Below are positions 54,342 to 64,000 of a stretch of 64,000 nucleotides of DNA, one piece after another. The stretch covers positions 153,565,043 through 153,629,042 of the forward strand of contig CP136069.1 of the NCBI GenBank assembly GCA_032622095.1. The letters run 5' to 3'. Both the position numbers and the translations under genes were made by a program. The notes beneath the pieces are model-generated. The model was given only the letters and a program-made list of their open reading frames with translations, did no database searches and was not told where the DNA came from. The stretch's first letter is position 1. Every line of letters starts with the position of its first letter. Origin of the DNA: Siphonodentalium dalli. Taxonomy: Eukaryota > Mollusca > Scaphopoda > Gadilida > Siphonodentaliidae.

Positions 54342-54779
54342 TTGTCATTTTATGGCAGTATGTACATGTAGTTCAAGGGGGAGGCCATCCCATACCCTCC
54401 CCAACTTAGGGGTGCGGCCTTCAGATATGACTTTGGCATATAAACAGGTGTCCCCAAATAATTACTGGAAACTACACTGCTGGGCCGTATGCACTCGCAA
54501 TTTTTATTCAAGGGATGCTAAAATTCACACTCATCCCTCTTGTCAAAATGATTATGGCGACTGTAATCATTGATTCAATATACAATTATTTGAAGGTTTA
54601 TTTAATTCCTTTCCCATCTCAGTTTAATTACGGGCATGTGAAACTGGACATAATTATGTTTATCCTGCAATGAAATTTTGTTTGAGAAAAACCCAAATTA
54701 CGATTATATTACATGCACTATTACTGTGAATTGCAGGAGCAAATAAGTGCTCTCGCTGAGTTTTCATTCTGGGAAGGAC
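54342..54779. other. Intergenic, nothing recognised
   Basis: Short frames only. Confidence 0.5.
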
Positions 54780-54922
54780 TGTTGAAAGATCGTTAGGCCA
54801 ATGCATTCTCTTATATACGTGAGGCATGCGCACCCTATGGGGTTTATTCGCATATATAAGGGAATGCATTGGCACAAGGTATTTTGCAAAATTTCAAGAA
54901 GCTCCAGTCATGGAAGGGTTAA
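54780..54922. mobile_element. TTAA MITE, left end lost
   Basis: One hairpin (GCCAATGCATTCTCTTATAT to GGGAATGCATTGGC) and the right end TTCAAGAAGCTCCAGTCATG with GAAGGGTTAA. Confidence 0.75.
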
Positions 54923-55017
54923 GAAGTATTCAGATAGTCAGTTACGTTTTGCGTTGGTGTGTTATATTGAAATTTTAATATAGGCAACACCAATAAGCTG
55001 TTCAGATGGCTGTAATA

Positions 55018-55231
55018 CAGTAATGCTCTAAGTAATCGACTTCTTAACCACAGCAGAATTATGGGTAACTTTTCAGGATTTAGTCGGAAATATGGCTTGT
55101 TGCCATTCATCGGAAAGCTCTCTCCTGAGAGCTTTCCGATGAATGGCAACAAGCCATATTTCCGACTAAATCATGAAAAGTTACCCATAATTCTGCTGTG
55201 GTTAAGGAGTCGATTATTTAGAGCATTACTG
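55018..55231. mobile_element. TA-flanked 214-bp near-perfect hairpin MITE
   Basis: Ends TA-CAGTAATGCTCTAA and TTAGAGCATTACTG-TA. The arms of about 105 bp pair with only a few mismatches, meeting at GAAAGCTCTC/CTGAGAGCTTTC. Best example of the family of 42411-42642, 44048-44142, 55575-55670 and 61127-61234. Confidence 0.92.
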
Positions 55232-55936
55232 TAATTGCCCATCGCATACCTTATATCGATGTGTGCTCCATCGAATCATCGTTCGTTTCAGGAGTGGTTC
55301 TTGTTTCAGTTGATCAATGATGGTGGCCTAGCCTGAAATGAAGAAAATTGCCATCTCAATATGCTTTTTACTTCTAATTGTGAGAATAGAAGATTGTTAT
55401 TTTCGAGTTCACAATTAAGTTAGAATATGACACAATTGGAAACTCCTAACATTCATCTACAGCATATATGAATTATACTCTGAACATATATATATTCAAA
55501 TTTCAAATGTATCGATGCTCTGCGTCTGAAGAAACCTATCGTGATGTTTTAAAAGTTGTATCGCCACATTTTTATATATTTTGGAAAGCCCTATTTCTGG
55601 CTAAATCCTGAAGTTACCCATAATTCTGCTTTGGTTAAGGAGTTGATTATTTAGGGCATTAATGTATAACCATGTGTCTTTAGCACACAGTTTTGACTCA
55701 AACTAGTTCATTTGTTACATTGTTTCTTTTTTATATCATTTATTAATAAATAAGATATTTACAATCTTGATGCAAGAATGGTCCAAAATTCTAAGTTTTC
55801 ACCTCTGTACCCAAATGTCTTAAAGTATAAAATGTATTTTGTGAAGATTATACAATGATATATGTGACATCTTGTTTCATTTAATAAATATTACCCAAGA
55901 AATATGCCAATCATTCTCCCACACAGCAGAATCACA
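55232..55936. other. Intergenic, containing a half-copy of the CAGTAATGCCC MITE
   Basis: CCCTATTTCTGGCTAAATCC through TTATTTAGGGCATTAATGTA at about 55588-55665. The remainder shows nothing. Confidence 0.65.
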
Positions 55937-56030
55937 GGCCCCTGGGGCAAAATACTAAAATACCAATATAGACTATATCACGATATTACTGGTATGGTCT
56001 ATATTGGAATTTTAGTATTTTTCCCCAGGA
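55937..56030. repeat. Hairpin with CCTGGGG(C/A)AAAATACTA arms
   Basis: GGCCCCTGGGGCAAAATACT with AAAATACCAATATAGAC faces GTCTATATTGGAATTTTAGT and ATTTTTCCCCAGGAGCC. Confidence 0.85.
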
Positions 56031-56139
56031 GCCAGTGAGCAGAGTGGGAATTTAGTTGAGACAACCTAGTGGGAGAGAAGTGGCCAAATAGAGTCAGCCC
56101 CATCCCCTCCCGCCCCTGATCCATGGTACACGGGATTCA

Positions 56140-56518
56140 TATGAATTTTAAATAAAAATATCCGACCGGACCTGGCTTGCGAACTCATTCTAGGTAATGG
56201 TCAGGTGAACTCATATACCAAATATCTTTGAAATCCGTTGAGATTTGTAGAAATGAGCCCTGTGACGTCGTCTATTTGCCATTTGGTAAATTCGACAAAA
56301 TTAATAAACAAAGTCCAATAACTCAGGTAAAAATATCCGGCCGGACCTGGCTTGCGAACTCATTCTAGGTAATGGTCAGGTGAACTCATATACCACAAAT
56401 CTTTGAAATCCGTTGACATTTGTTAAAGTTATGACTCTTACAAATTCGGGACGGACGGACGGACAGACGGAACCCATTACTATATCCCCCGCAAATTTTA
56501 AATGGCGGGGGATAATAT
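56140..56518. mobile_element. TATCCCCCGC-ended repeat, 5'-truncated copy
   Basis: Two units of CGGACCTGGCTTGCGAACTC, then GACGGACGGACAGACGG and AAATTTTAAATGGCGGGGGA. Compare 48452-49250. Confidence 0.75.
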
Positions 56519-56614
56519 GCTTATCACTTCCTGGCAATACTTATAACCACAAGAATTGCTACAAAACTCTTGTTGTAGATATGTATTATTGGAACCAACA
56601 CAGTAAACAAGCCT

Positions 56615-56998
56615 GCAAATATTGTGTGTCATTTGCAGAATGAGGTCCCCAGAGGGTGAATTTTGTGACGTTATCCCACACAGCGGGCTAGCATCACCAA
56701 ATTCACCCTCCATGGACCTCATTCTGCTCAGGCCTCAATTGCTATGGGAGACCTAAGTTCAGATTGAAGTTCACCAGATGAAGTTGGTAATGTTCACCAA
56801 TTAAGTCACCAGAAGGGAAAAAAGTAACTAAAAACAATGTTAATTTGATACCATAGAAACTTCCCAGAAGGAGGCCTATAAGTAGAATGAGGTCACCAGA
56901 GGGTGAATTCGGTGAATGCTAACACACGGTGCAGGATAGCATCACTAAATTCACCCTCTGGGAACCTCATTCTGCCGATGACACTATTTCCTGGCTTG
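56615..56998. mobile_element. hAT-like MITE, double hairpin with long spacer
   Basis: AATATTGTGTGTCATTTGCA and a hairpin (56638-56727), then a spacer of about 150 bp like that of 35531-35954 (ATTGCTATGGGAGACCTAAG), then a second hairpin (56884-56975) and ATGACACTATTTCCTGGCTTG. Confidence 0.75.
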
Positions 56999-57461
56999 AC
57001 AGTAAAGAAACATCTGGTGGTAATGTCACTTACACATTTATTAGCTAATTATAATTACGCTTAAAGATTGCCCATCTCTTCTTATAACAAGTTTCTGGAA
57101 TAATACATATAATCAATAAAGGACATTTTATGGCTGGGAGAAACTTCCGTAGCATAGCAAGCGGTATAACTCTATCTCTGAGATCGCATGAAAGATTTCT
57201 GGCGGTGTGTTACATTAACAATAATAGTAGCGAAAAATTGTCCCTATTGATTATCACATTATATAGGAAAATGTTGATATAAAATAAAATATTAATTGAT
57301 TTCCGGACAGGTGTCTTTGACTCATTTTTATTATTTTATATAAAATGTATTTAGGAAAAGATAGACCATCGTTCAATGTGTTTTATAAGATAGATTTTCA
57401 ATCAAAAAACGTTCTAAACACTCCCAGTTCTTGAAAAAAACAAGTGCACCGCTGGGCGGAG
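56999..57461. other. Intergenic, nothing recognised
   Basis: AT-rich. No frame or repeat partner. Confidence 0.5.
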
Positions 57462-58175
57462 GTAACGCCCCCGACTGTACAATCAGAGAAACTTTTTGGT
57501 TAAGCGCTATAAAAATGCCACATGTTGTTCTATATTAGCTTCAAATTTGGTCTGGTGCCACAAAAATAGAAGGAAAACTGAATTTTCTAAAAAAAAAACT
57601 GAATTTTTTAAGTCGAAAAAGGGTCATAACTCTCACAAAAATTATCCGATTGAACCGAAATTTTACCTTGACCTGTATTGCGATATTGGTAATACACAAA
57701 AAAACGGGTTTTGCAAATAAACAATCCAAAATCAAGTTATCATCTGGAAACCAAAAAAAGTAGCAGAAAACCTGAATTTTCTAAGTCCAAAAAGGGGCGT
57801 AACTCTGGAAAAAATGGGCGGACGAAACCACGGCTATGGGGCAATCTTGTCCCCCGGCTGGTCAATTGGCATACCAAAGATCAACTGAATTGAATTAGCG
57901 AAACCAAAGTTATGAGTTGAAACGTTCGTATGCCACAGAAAACTTAATTTTCTAAGTCCAAAAAGGGGCGTAACTCTGGAAAAAATGAGCGAACGAAACC
58001 GCAGTTATGGGGAAATCTTGTCCCCCCGGCTGGTCTATTAGCATACCAAAGATCAACTGAATTGAGTTAGCGAAGTTATGAGTTGAAACGTTCGTACAGA
58101 CGGACGGAAGGACGGACGGACGGAGGGAGGGCTCCACTATATTCCCCCAAATCTCCATCGGAGATCGGGGGCATA
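57462..58175. mobile_element. CGCCCCCGA-ended repeat with tandem internal units
   Basis: Left end GGTAACGCCCCCGACTGTAC, right end GAGATCGGGGGCATAATAA. Units (AAACTTAATTTTCTAAGTCC, AAAAAGGGGCGTAACTCTGG, AAAAAATGAGCGAACGAAAC, GTCCCCCCGGCTGGTC) are repeated at least twice, followed by GACGGACGGAAGGACGGACG. Same architecture as the TATCCCCCGC type. Confidence 0.75.
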
Positions 58176-59390
58176 ATAATATTCCTAGTGACATAAGCTC
58201 CTATTGACTGGTCTCTTATGACGAACTCAGAATTATAATTTTATACCTGTGAAATAAATCAATGATCAAGAGACACACCACCTTTAATTAGGTTCTATTG
58301 TATTGTATCAAATGACATGTTTGGAACAAGAAGTGCTACAAGAAAGATGCTATTTTGTTCAATATTGAATTTTCTATGCATTTATTTAATACAGTTTCGA
58401 TGTTGAAGGACACTAAAATTATTTTGTAAATTTTTTAGTAACAAAATGATATTCTTTGGTATTAATGGTACAGTTTATTTTTGTTTATGTTTTTTTGTAA
58501 TGCAGCTGATGGGAATATTACTCCAGATATAGAAAACAAAATACAAATTTAAAGATAAAAAGTTTAATGTTGCGTAAAATATGCAACATAATTCCATCGA
58601 ACAGTGAAGCCTCCTGGTGATATTTATGGTACAGTACACTACCGACTTAGTAATAGTATGCAAATACCCAAGGAAGAAGAACTACCCGAATGTAGTTCCA
58701 AGATAGCAAGATAATTACCAATGTATAAGTTGAAGGTCATCAGCATCATGGCAGAAGCCAATGTTGGCAATATTGTTTTTCAACTATCCGCCCCTTGCTT
58801 TAAAGACACTTCCAAATAAAGAAATATACCCTTGCCCTTGCAAGTGGACATGGGCAAAGCATAAGCTATCTTGTGGCTTCCATTTTAGACAAGGTTATTG
58901 TACAGCATTATATGAATTGAAATCTGCCTATAAAAATGAAGCAAATGCCAGTAGAAATCCCCTCAAAAAATTATACCTATTTTATTTTTTTCCTCCTACC
59001 TTCCCTACCTCGAGCTAAATAAAATCCATAAGTCAAGTAATAAAAAAATCCATTAATCAAGTTATAAAAAATACCTTATTTCCAATTGCGTGTTGTCCCA
59101 CTCTATTGCTGGCCCTCATACTTTTCCAGGCTTAGGACTGGCAACAGGTTCAACTCTCCCACTATCTCTTTGAAAGTGAGAGAGTAAAACCTATTGGCGT
59201 ATTTACCAACATAGAATCTTCCTACCTAATAGCAAAAGGTCGCTATACAAAGGTGTTTTATTTGACAAGTGGCTTTTTTTTAGAAATGAAAAATTTGTTT
59301 CTTGGAATAATCATTGAATCAAACTTTGCTTCCAACTGTTTATGTTGTTAACATATTGGATTTAGATACCAGAATTTAATTGGCAAAAAG
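58176..59390. other. Intergenic, with one repeat scrap
   Basis: GTTTGGAACAAGAAGTGCTA with CAAGAAAGATGCTATTTTGT and TTTTCTATGCATTTATTTAA (about 58319-58390) matches the right flank of the foldback at 39993-40545. No gene is supported. Confidence 0.55.
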
Positions 59391-60010
59391 TCAATAAAGG
59401 CATTAACACCATCAGAAATGGTCGGACCAAACCCGAATTTGAACTTGACCTGTATTTTCATGTGATGATTAATCCACATACTAAATGTGAAAATATCGGA
59501 TAATCATATCTTGAGTTATCATCCGGACAACAAAATAAGCAAATTCTAAGGCGAAAAGACTAAATTCAGGCTTCTCCATGAGTATGAACCACTCCGGAAA
59601 ATTTAGTGTCTCGTACCTGACTGTATTCCCGCCTTGTTTTTTTTCAAACGAGCATGAGAATAACACGTGTCCATGCGCTGGTCAAATGACATCAAATCAT
59701 ATTTATATCCAACAATAATAGACATCTACATAAACAATTTGAAAACAGTCAGTGAGATGGACCATAACTTGGAACCCAAATTAGAAATTGACCTGTATTT
59801 TGGGCTAGTAAACTCACATACCAAATTTCATTCCATTCAGTTCAGACTTACTAAAGTTATCACCTGGAAATGAAAATTGAGTACAAATTCCAACAAAAAA
59901 GGGCCATAACTGGTTAAAATTTACTTCCTAAAGTTATCATCCGGAAGCAAAAAAAGCAAATGGATGGACAGATGAACGGACATACCGATAGCATAATACG
60001 TTCCGTTTTT
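59391..60010. repeat. Mollusc-type dispersed repeat with AACTTGACCTGTATTTT units
   Basis: Two units (AATTTGAACTTGACCTGTAT and ATTAGAAATTGACCTGTATT), GGGCCATAACTGG and GGATGGACAGATGAACGGAC. Relative of 51200-51615 and 61880-62300. Confidence 0.65.
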
Positions 60011-60784
60011 TTAATATATACGGGCATATAAAAATTAGTTACATTTTATTGATAGCAACAAACAGCAAATGAACGAAGCAATTAACATCAAGTAATTTGA
60101 TCTATGTATATAAAACAGCCGGATCTGTTTGCCTGTTTGGATTTTTCTTCCAGACCCCTAGACCGATTTCAACCAAATTTGGTGTGTGACTTGGGGTACA
60201 CTAGCGGAGGTTATAACAGCATTAGTTTTTCAAAATTTAGATGTAAAAAAATTTAATTTAATAAATAACAAAAAAAGAAATACGCTGACTATGGGCCTAT
60301 TTCAACACCAGATGTATGCTCTTTTAGGTGTGTTTTCACTGTGGCCTGCGCCATCCAACAGAATAATGGGTATAAGTCCACTAGCATAGTTTCCTCCTAT
60401 CAGAAGAAAATAAGTCCAATATGAACCAATATCAATATTTAGGTCCAATATCAACCTATTTGCCCGACAATATAGTGAAGTAGCATAATAATATGATCAA
60501 TATATATAAAAGAGTAGGATCTGTCTGTCATGAAGCGCACACAGGAGCCACAGGCCCCTCCGACACTGAATAAAGGCTCCCAAAGGGAGCATGTTTCATA
60601 TAGTTCATGATAATTCAATTAAAAATATTCCCAGTAGTTTTCCGCATCTGATTTGACATCCATAAGATACTTAGAATATCTGATAAATCTGGTGTGAGCT
60701 TGCATCATAGAAATGATATTGATATCGATCAACCTGATGGAACGCAAATATGGCCTATGATCAAAGCTCACACCACATGGCTGA
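60011..60784. other. Repeat-like, two GGATCTGT(T/C)TG starts
   Basis: TATATAAAACAGCCGGATCT with GTTTGCCTG (about 60107) and TATATAAAAGAGTAGGATCT with GTCTGTC (about 60503) look like the same left end. No right end was found. Confidence 0.5.
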
Positions 60785-61034
60785 TTAACCCTTTCATGAT
60801 GGGAGCTGCGCTGGTGCAGCATTACAAATCCTATGCCAGTGCATTCTCTTATATTTAGTGAGCCTCGTATATATAAGAGAATGCACTCTCTTATAAGGTC
60901 AAGATAAATATTGGATGGCCAATGAATTCTTTTAAATAAGCGAGGCCCCCTATGCCAGACTTGGATACATAAGAGAATGCATTGGCACATTGTTTTCGCA
61001 GAATGTCAGGAAGCTCCAGACATGAAAGGGTTAA
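60785..61034. mobile_element. TTAA MITE, full length (CCCTTTCATGA termini)
   Basis: Ends TTAACCCTTTCATGATGGGA and TCCAGACATGAAAGGGTTAA. Contains GCTGCGCTGGTGCAGCATTA, two degraded hairpin modules and GAATGTCAGGAAGC. TTAA on both sides followed by CCC fits piggyBac-like termini. Confidence 0.85.
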
Positions 61035-61126
61035 AAATTTCATAAAATATTTCTACTTATTCTTCCACCATCCTATTTGACTTTATGACCTCATAATTTC
61101 AATTAGCTGAGACTGAAAAGAACATA

Positions 61127-61234
61127 CAATAATGCCCTAAATAATCGACTCCTTAACCACAGCAGAATTATGGGTAACTTTTCAGGATTTTGTCGGAAAT
61201 ATGGTTCAGGAGTTGATTATTTAGGGCATTACTG
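61127..61234. mobile_element. Short TA-flanked CAATAATGCCCTAA MITE
   Basis: TA-CAATAATGCCCTAAATAA and TTATTTAGGGCATTACTG-TA, with GGATTTTGTCGGAAATATGG inside and the middle deleted. Confidence 0.85.
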
Positions 61235-61879
61235 TACTTGCTGCATCGAATAAATCAAACACAAGATGGAGGTTGAAACGTTTTGATGGTGGGTTATTTA
61301 TTTATTCAGTTCTATATGACAAAAATTAAGATTAAATTTAAATAAAAAAAACATCTTTCAATATGCAATCAACGTGATATCTGTGGGCAAATAGAAGTGT
61401 CAGATGCCAACAACAGACAATATAATTTCTACTATTTACTATGCATCCAATCAATTTTGTCTTTGATGAAGCTTTGGCAGGGCTCAACATACATTTATTT
61501 TTGCGAGAATCAAATGCTGAATCAAGTTAGTCATAAAGCACTGAAAATTTAAAAGTTTCGCAAGAATCATTGCATGAATCAATTCGGTGATTCTGGTTGA
61601 ATCTTAAGGCTACACAGAAGTGCTATATATTTTCTGAACTAGTTTGAAATATGGTGCTTTGTATTTACCAAGTGTTTATTTGATTTTGTTTCAAATTGGT
61701 AGAAGCTCAGACAGTTCTATATGATGAAGCCCGTCCGATGAATGGAGAATAGAACAAAAACACACTGAAGTCAATTCGATCAGCTGTAAATATATAGGCA
61801 TATGTCAGACAATAAAGATAAAATTGATATCGTCAAGGATACTGAACAGACTTTTGGATGCAAAACTGAACAAGAGTGT
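61235..61879. other. Intergenic, nothing recognised
   Basis: AT-rich, no frame. Confidence 0.5.
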
Positions 61880-62300
61880 TGCTAGGACGTAGCAAAATAT
61901 GACCATTTGAACTTACAAAGAATATCTGATATACCCCTAATTTCAATGCCAAAATGCGGATCAAATTCTATGTCCAAAAAATAGCTGTAACTCATGTGAA
62001 AATAATTCGAACTTGGCCTGTAGCGTTGGCTGGGAAACACACATGCCAGCTTTGGTTTAAATAAAATAATCCAAACAGGAGTTATCAGTGGGAACGCGAA
62101 ACGTTATGAAATCTGTCAAATTCGAAGTAAAAAAAGGGCCATAACTCATGTAAAAATAATTGGACAAATTCGAACATGGCCTGTATCTTTAGCTGGGAAA
62201 TACACATACCAACTTTGGTTCAGATCAAATAATCCATACTGGAGTTATCGATCAGAAGCCAAAAATGTTAACAGATGGACAGACGGATGGACAGACTGTA
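61880..62300. repeat. Mollusc-type dispersed repeat, tandem units
   Basis: GAACTTGGCCTGTAGC and GAACATGGCCTGTATC units about 150 bp apart, each with GGGAAACACACATGCC or a variant and TAATCCA(A/T)AC(A/T)GGAGTTATC, then GACAGACGGATGGACAGAC. It ends next to the coding block at 62392. Confidence 0.65.
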
Positions 62301-62390
62301 TTATATTATACATATTATATTATTTTTTCAAAAGTGAACTCTGATTTTTTTTTGTGCCGAAGTCATAGCAGATGTGGATTCTCTGTATCT

Positions 62391-62645
62391 ACATGAGCTA
62401 GACAATCAGTTTGGTTCTTCAAGTGTGATGTCTCCTGGACCTGAACATGTCAGTGTTAATCAGGGTAAAATACCACAGCTATCCAAAGGGCTGGTGGACA
62501 TATTTGGACAGGATGCACTTCCTACCAAAACTCCAGAGAAGTCTGATTTGGAGCTTGATGAAACTCAAACAGCTGTGATTGAGCAGTTTATTCACAATAA
62601 GAATCCTCATGCATATGATGGCATTCTCGGGAGAACACTCCTGAT
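62391..62645 (+). CDS. Unassigned coding block, possibly one exon
   Basis: About 85 open codons with protein-like composition (VDSLYLHELDNQFGSSS, GKIPQLSKGLVDIFGQDALP, TAVIEQFIHNKNPHAYDGIL) follow a T-rich tract and GAAGTCATAG, a possible acceptor. The upstream ATG at 62374 lies within or next to the acceptor, so the block may be an internal exon. It runs into a TTGATTGATTGATTG repeat and stops. I do not recognise the family. An old transposon gene is an equal alternative. Confidence 0.4.
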
Positions 62646-62700
62646 TGATTGATTGATTGTGGTTTAACGTCATTTTAGCAACAAGGCCATGTCACGACAA
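62646..62700. repeat. SINE-like fragment
   Basis: TTGATTGATTGATTGTGGTT with TAACGTCATTTTAGCAACAA and GGCCATGTCACGAC resembles a tail module I know from mollusc SINE-like repeats. It appears to interrupt the coding block at 62391-62645. Confidence 0.5.
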
Positions 62701-62762
62701 GAAGAAACAGATTTTCAAAATCGAGTGAAGCAACTGTGATTAGAAATGACAATGAATTAGAC

Positions 62763-63245
62763 TCAACATCTGTTTCTGAGTGTCAAAAGACTTAAATTGA
62801 AAGACTTTGGAGATTTTTGTTTTGGAACAATGGGATCAACTACCTTAGTTGGTTTTGAAGCAAACGTAAAAACTGCAGTAGCTGTATCCATTGCATGTGA
62901 GAGGTTCTGTAACAGGAGCAATATCATTCTCTTGAACTTGTGTTGATAGTGATTTTCTGACGAGTTTTGTTTGACTCTCTGCCTGAGTGCTGGCATCAAC
63001 ATACTTTTTTCTAGAAATGGCTGCCAAGTATGCGACTTGAGAAATTGATGGTCTGGCACCAACTATTTTCTTAGCATCTATATACGATAAATGTTTCTCA
63101 GCGTTACATCTTTGTATCTTGAATTCATGATCCCATATGGGACATGAACGATCCATTGCAGCATGTGAACTAGTCTAATCCCCTGCAAACGGTTCACAAA
63201 CACCATGATGATTCGGTCCAGTTCGAAACCTTAGATGGGATTCAT
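62763..63245 (-). pseudogene. LINE ORF1 (zinc-knuckle Gag-like) fragment
   Basis: Minus-strand codons read SSHAAMDRSCPIWDHEFKI with QRCNAEKHLSYIDAKKIVGA and SQVAYLAAISRKK. This matches the last zinc knuckle and the following helix of Jockey/CR1-type LINE ORF1 proteins (pattern HxAxxxxCPxWxxExxIxxI, then LSYxxAxxxV). A stop interrupts the knuckle at about 63179, and the downstream part shifts frame at about 62900 (SKPTKVVDPIVPKQKSPK in another frame). No reverse transcriptase is nearby, so this is a truncated relic. Confidence 0.7.
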
Positions 63246-63700
63246 TTGTATCAAACCTTTTCGTTAGTTCCTCAAAATGAGCTAATTTTGCATACTAAGT
63301 ATTTGTTTATTGATTGTGTATATTCAAGGATTGCTATCCTGATGAATACAACAAAACATCAGGAAGCCATGCACCCCTATTATGATCACAATTATCCAAG
63401 TCCCATAACAATCTTGTAATAAATAAGCCGAGAAATAAATAAATAATACCGTCGCAAATCCTCATATGACGTCAAACGAGTAGACTATAATTAAAAACAC
63501 GGAATCGGAGTTAATTGTGTCTACCTATATGACGTCAACTGAGTTGCAATGTAAAGTGCTGAATCGACATGAGCGCGTGAGTGTAATGGAATTACTGCGG
63601 GGCATGTCAATAACATTATGTATATGTGGTGAATTGTCATCGCCCGGCGAGTTATCTTCACTTGTGATTTGTCATAAACTTGTGCTGTTTGGAAAGTTAT
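63246..63700. other. Intergenic, nothing recognised
   Basis: Short frames only (for example 63517-63708). Confidence 0.5.
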
Positions 63701-63812
63701 TGTTTTGACAAAAATATAGAAGGCCGATTGAGCAGGGTAGATAACACTGTCGTGTCAAAAATAAAGAAGGCTGATTGAGTGGGGTAGATCACTGTCGTGT
63801 CAAAAATAAAGC
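63701..63812. repeat. Tandem duplication of about 48 bp
   Basis: GAAGGC(C/T)GATTGAG followed by GGGTAGAT, CACTGTCGTGTCAAAAATAA and AG is present twice. A partial third copy begins at about 63708. Confidence 0.75.
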
Positions 63813-63938
63813 TAATAAAACACGAGCCGACATGTGAACTCTATTCGGGTGCGTGTTCACGATGTTTTAATTTTCCATATATATTACCCAGAGTGTCCTG
63901 TATATTCACAATCATTTTTCGTTCATTCATTCGTGACA

Positions 63939-63973
63939 ATGCCAAATAAATGCAGTGTTTTCGGCTGTGGCCG
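63939..63973 (+). CDS. Possible first exon of a THAP zinc-finger protein
   Basis: ATG at 63939 opens MPNKCSVFGCGR, the Met-Pro start and first Cys pair (CxxxxC) of THAP DNA-binding domains. The frame meets TAG at 63975, but a GT at 63974 (GGCCG-GTAGTG) could be a splice donor. Continuation is outside the window. A THAP-bearing P-element-like transposon is equally possible. Confidence 0.35.
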
Positions 63974-64000
63974 GTAGTGTGACACTCAATTGGGTATAAT

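Noticed and set aside
1-64000. CRISPR arrays, rRNA, prokaryotic operons
   Set aside because: The tandem arrays lack unique spacers, no rRNA-like sequence is present, and the gene structure is eukaryotic.

Overview
This is a window of an animal nuclear genome. It is AT-rich and gene-poor, with spliced genes, GT-AG introns of 1 to 5.5 kb, and very many short palindromic transposon remnants. Several repeats contain degraded lines such as 'cataactctggaaaa' next to (GGAC)n tracts, and one carries a 'GGTTTAACGTC' block. I associate these with mollusc genomes, so a marine mollusc, perhaps a gastropod, is my best guess. That is inference from memory, not proof.

Layout. 1-2740: AT-rich tandem array and MITE ends. 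2741-8433: a DIRS/Ngaro-type tyrosine-recombinase retrotransposon on the minus strand, in the order Gag-like, RT-RNase H, tyrosine recombinase (frameshifted), SGNH hydrolase. 9545-14239: a complete single-exon Crypton-type (DUF3504-like) tyrosine recombinase gene. It is followed at once by a 2.3-kb imperfect palindrome, and the pair is enclosed by two nested sets of direct repeats. 15.3-21 kb: non-coding and repeat-rich. 21405-21908: a globin-fold gene exon lacking the heme-ligand histidines, with a decayed duplicate near 23.7 kb. 24-35 kb: MITEs, satellites and a non-autonomous PIF/Harbinger element whose pre-insertion site can be recognised elsewhere in the window. 35437-54341: a tetraspanin gene on the plus strand, with seven coding exons whose introns are loaded with MITEs. 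54.3-64 kb: more MITEs, a LINE ORF1 fragment, an unassigned plus-strand coding block and a possible THAP-domain start.

Four host-type coding units are recognisable: the tetraspanin (essentially complete), the globin-like protein, the possible exon near 62.4 kb, and the Crypton gene, which may be a transposon or domesticated. There is no operon-like organisation. Nearly everything else is mobile DNA. At least eight MITE families were separable by their termini and target-site duplications: a hAT type with 8-bp duplications, TTAA types, a TA/CAGT (pogo or mariner) type, and others. The tetraspanin introns 1-6 hold most full-length copies.

Limits: all homology calls are by eye. Splice sites are predicted from consensus only, and divergence estimates are rough.
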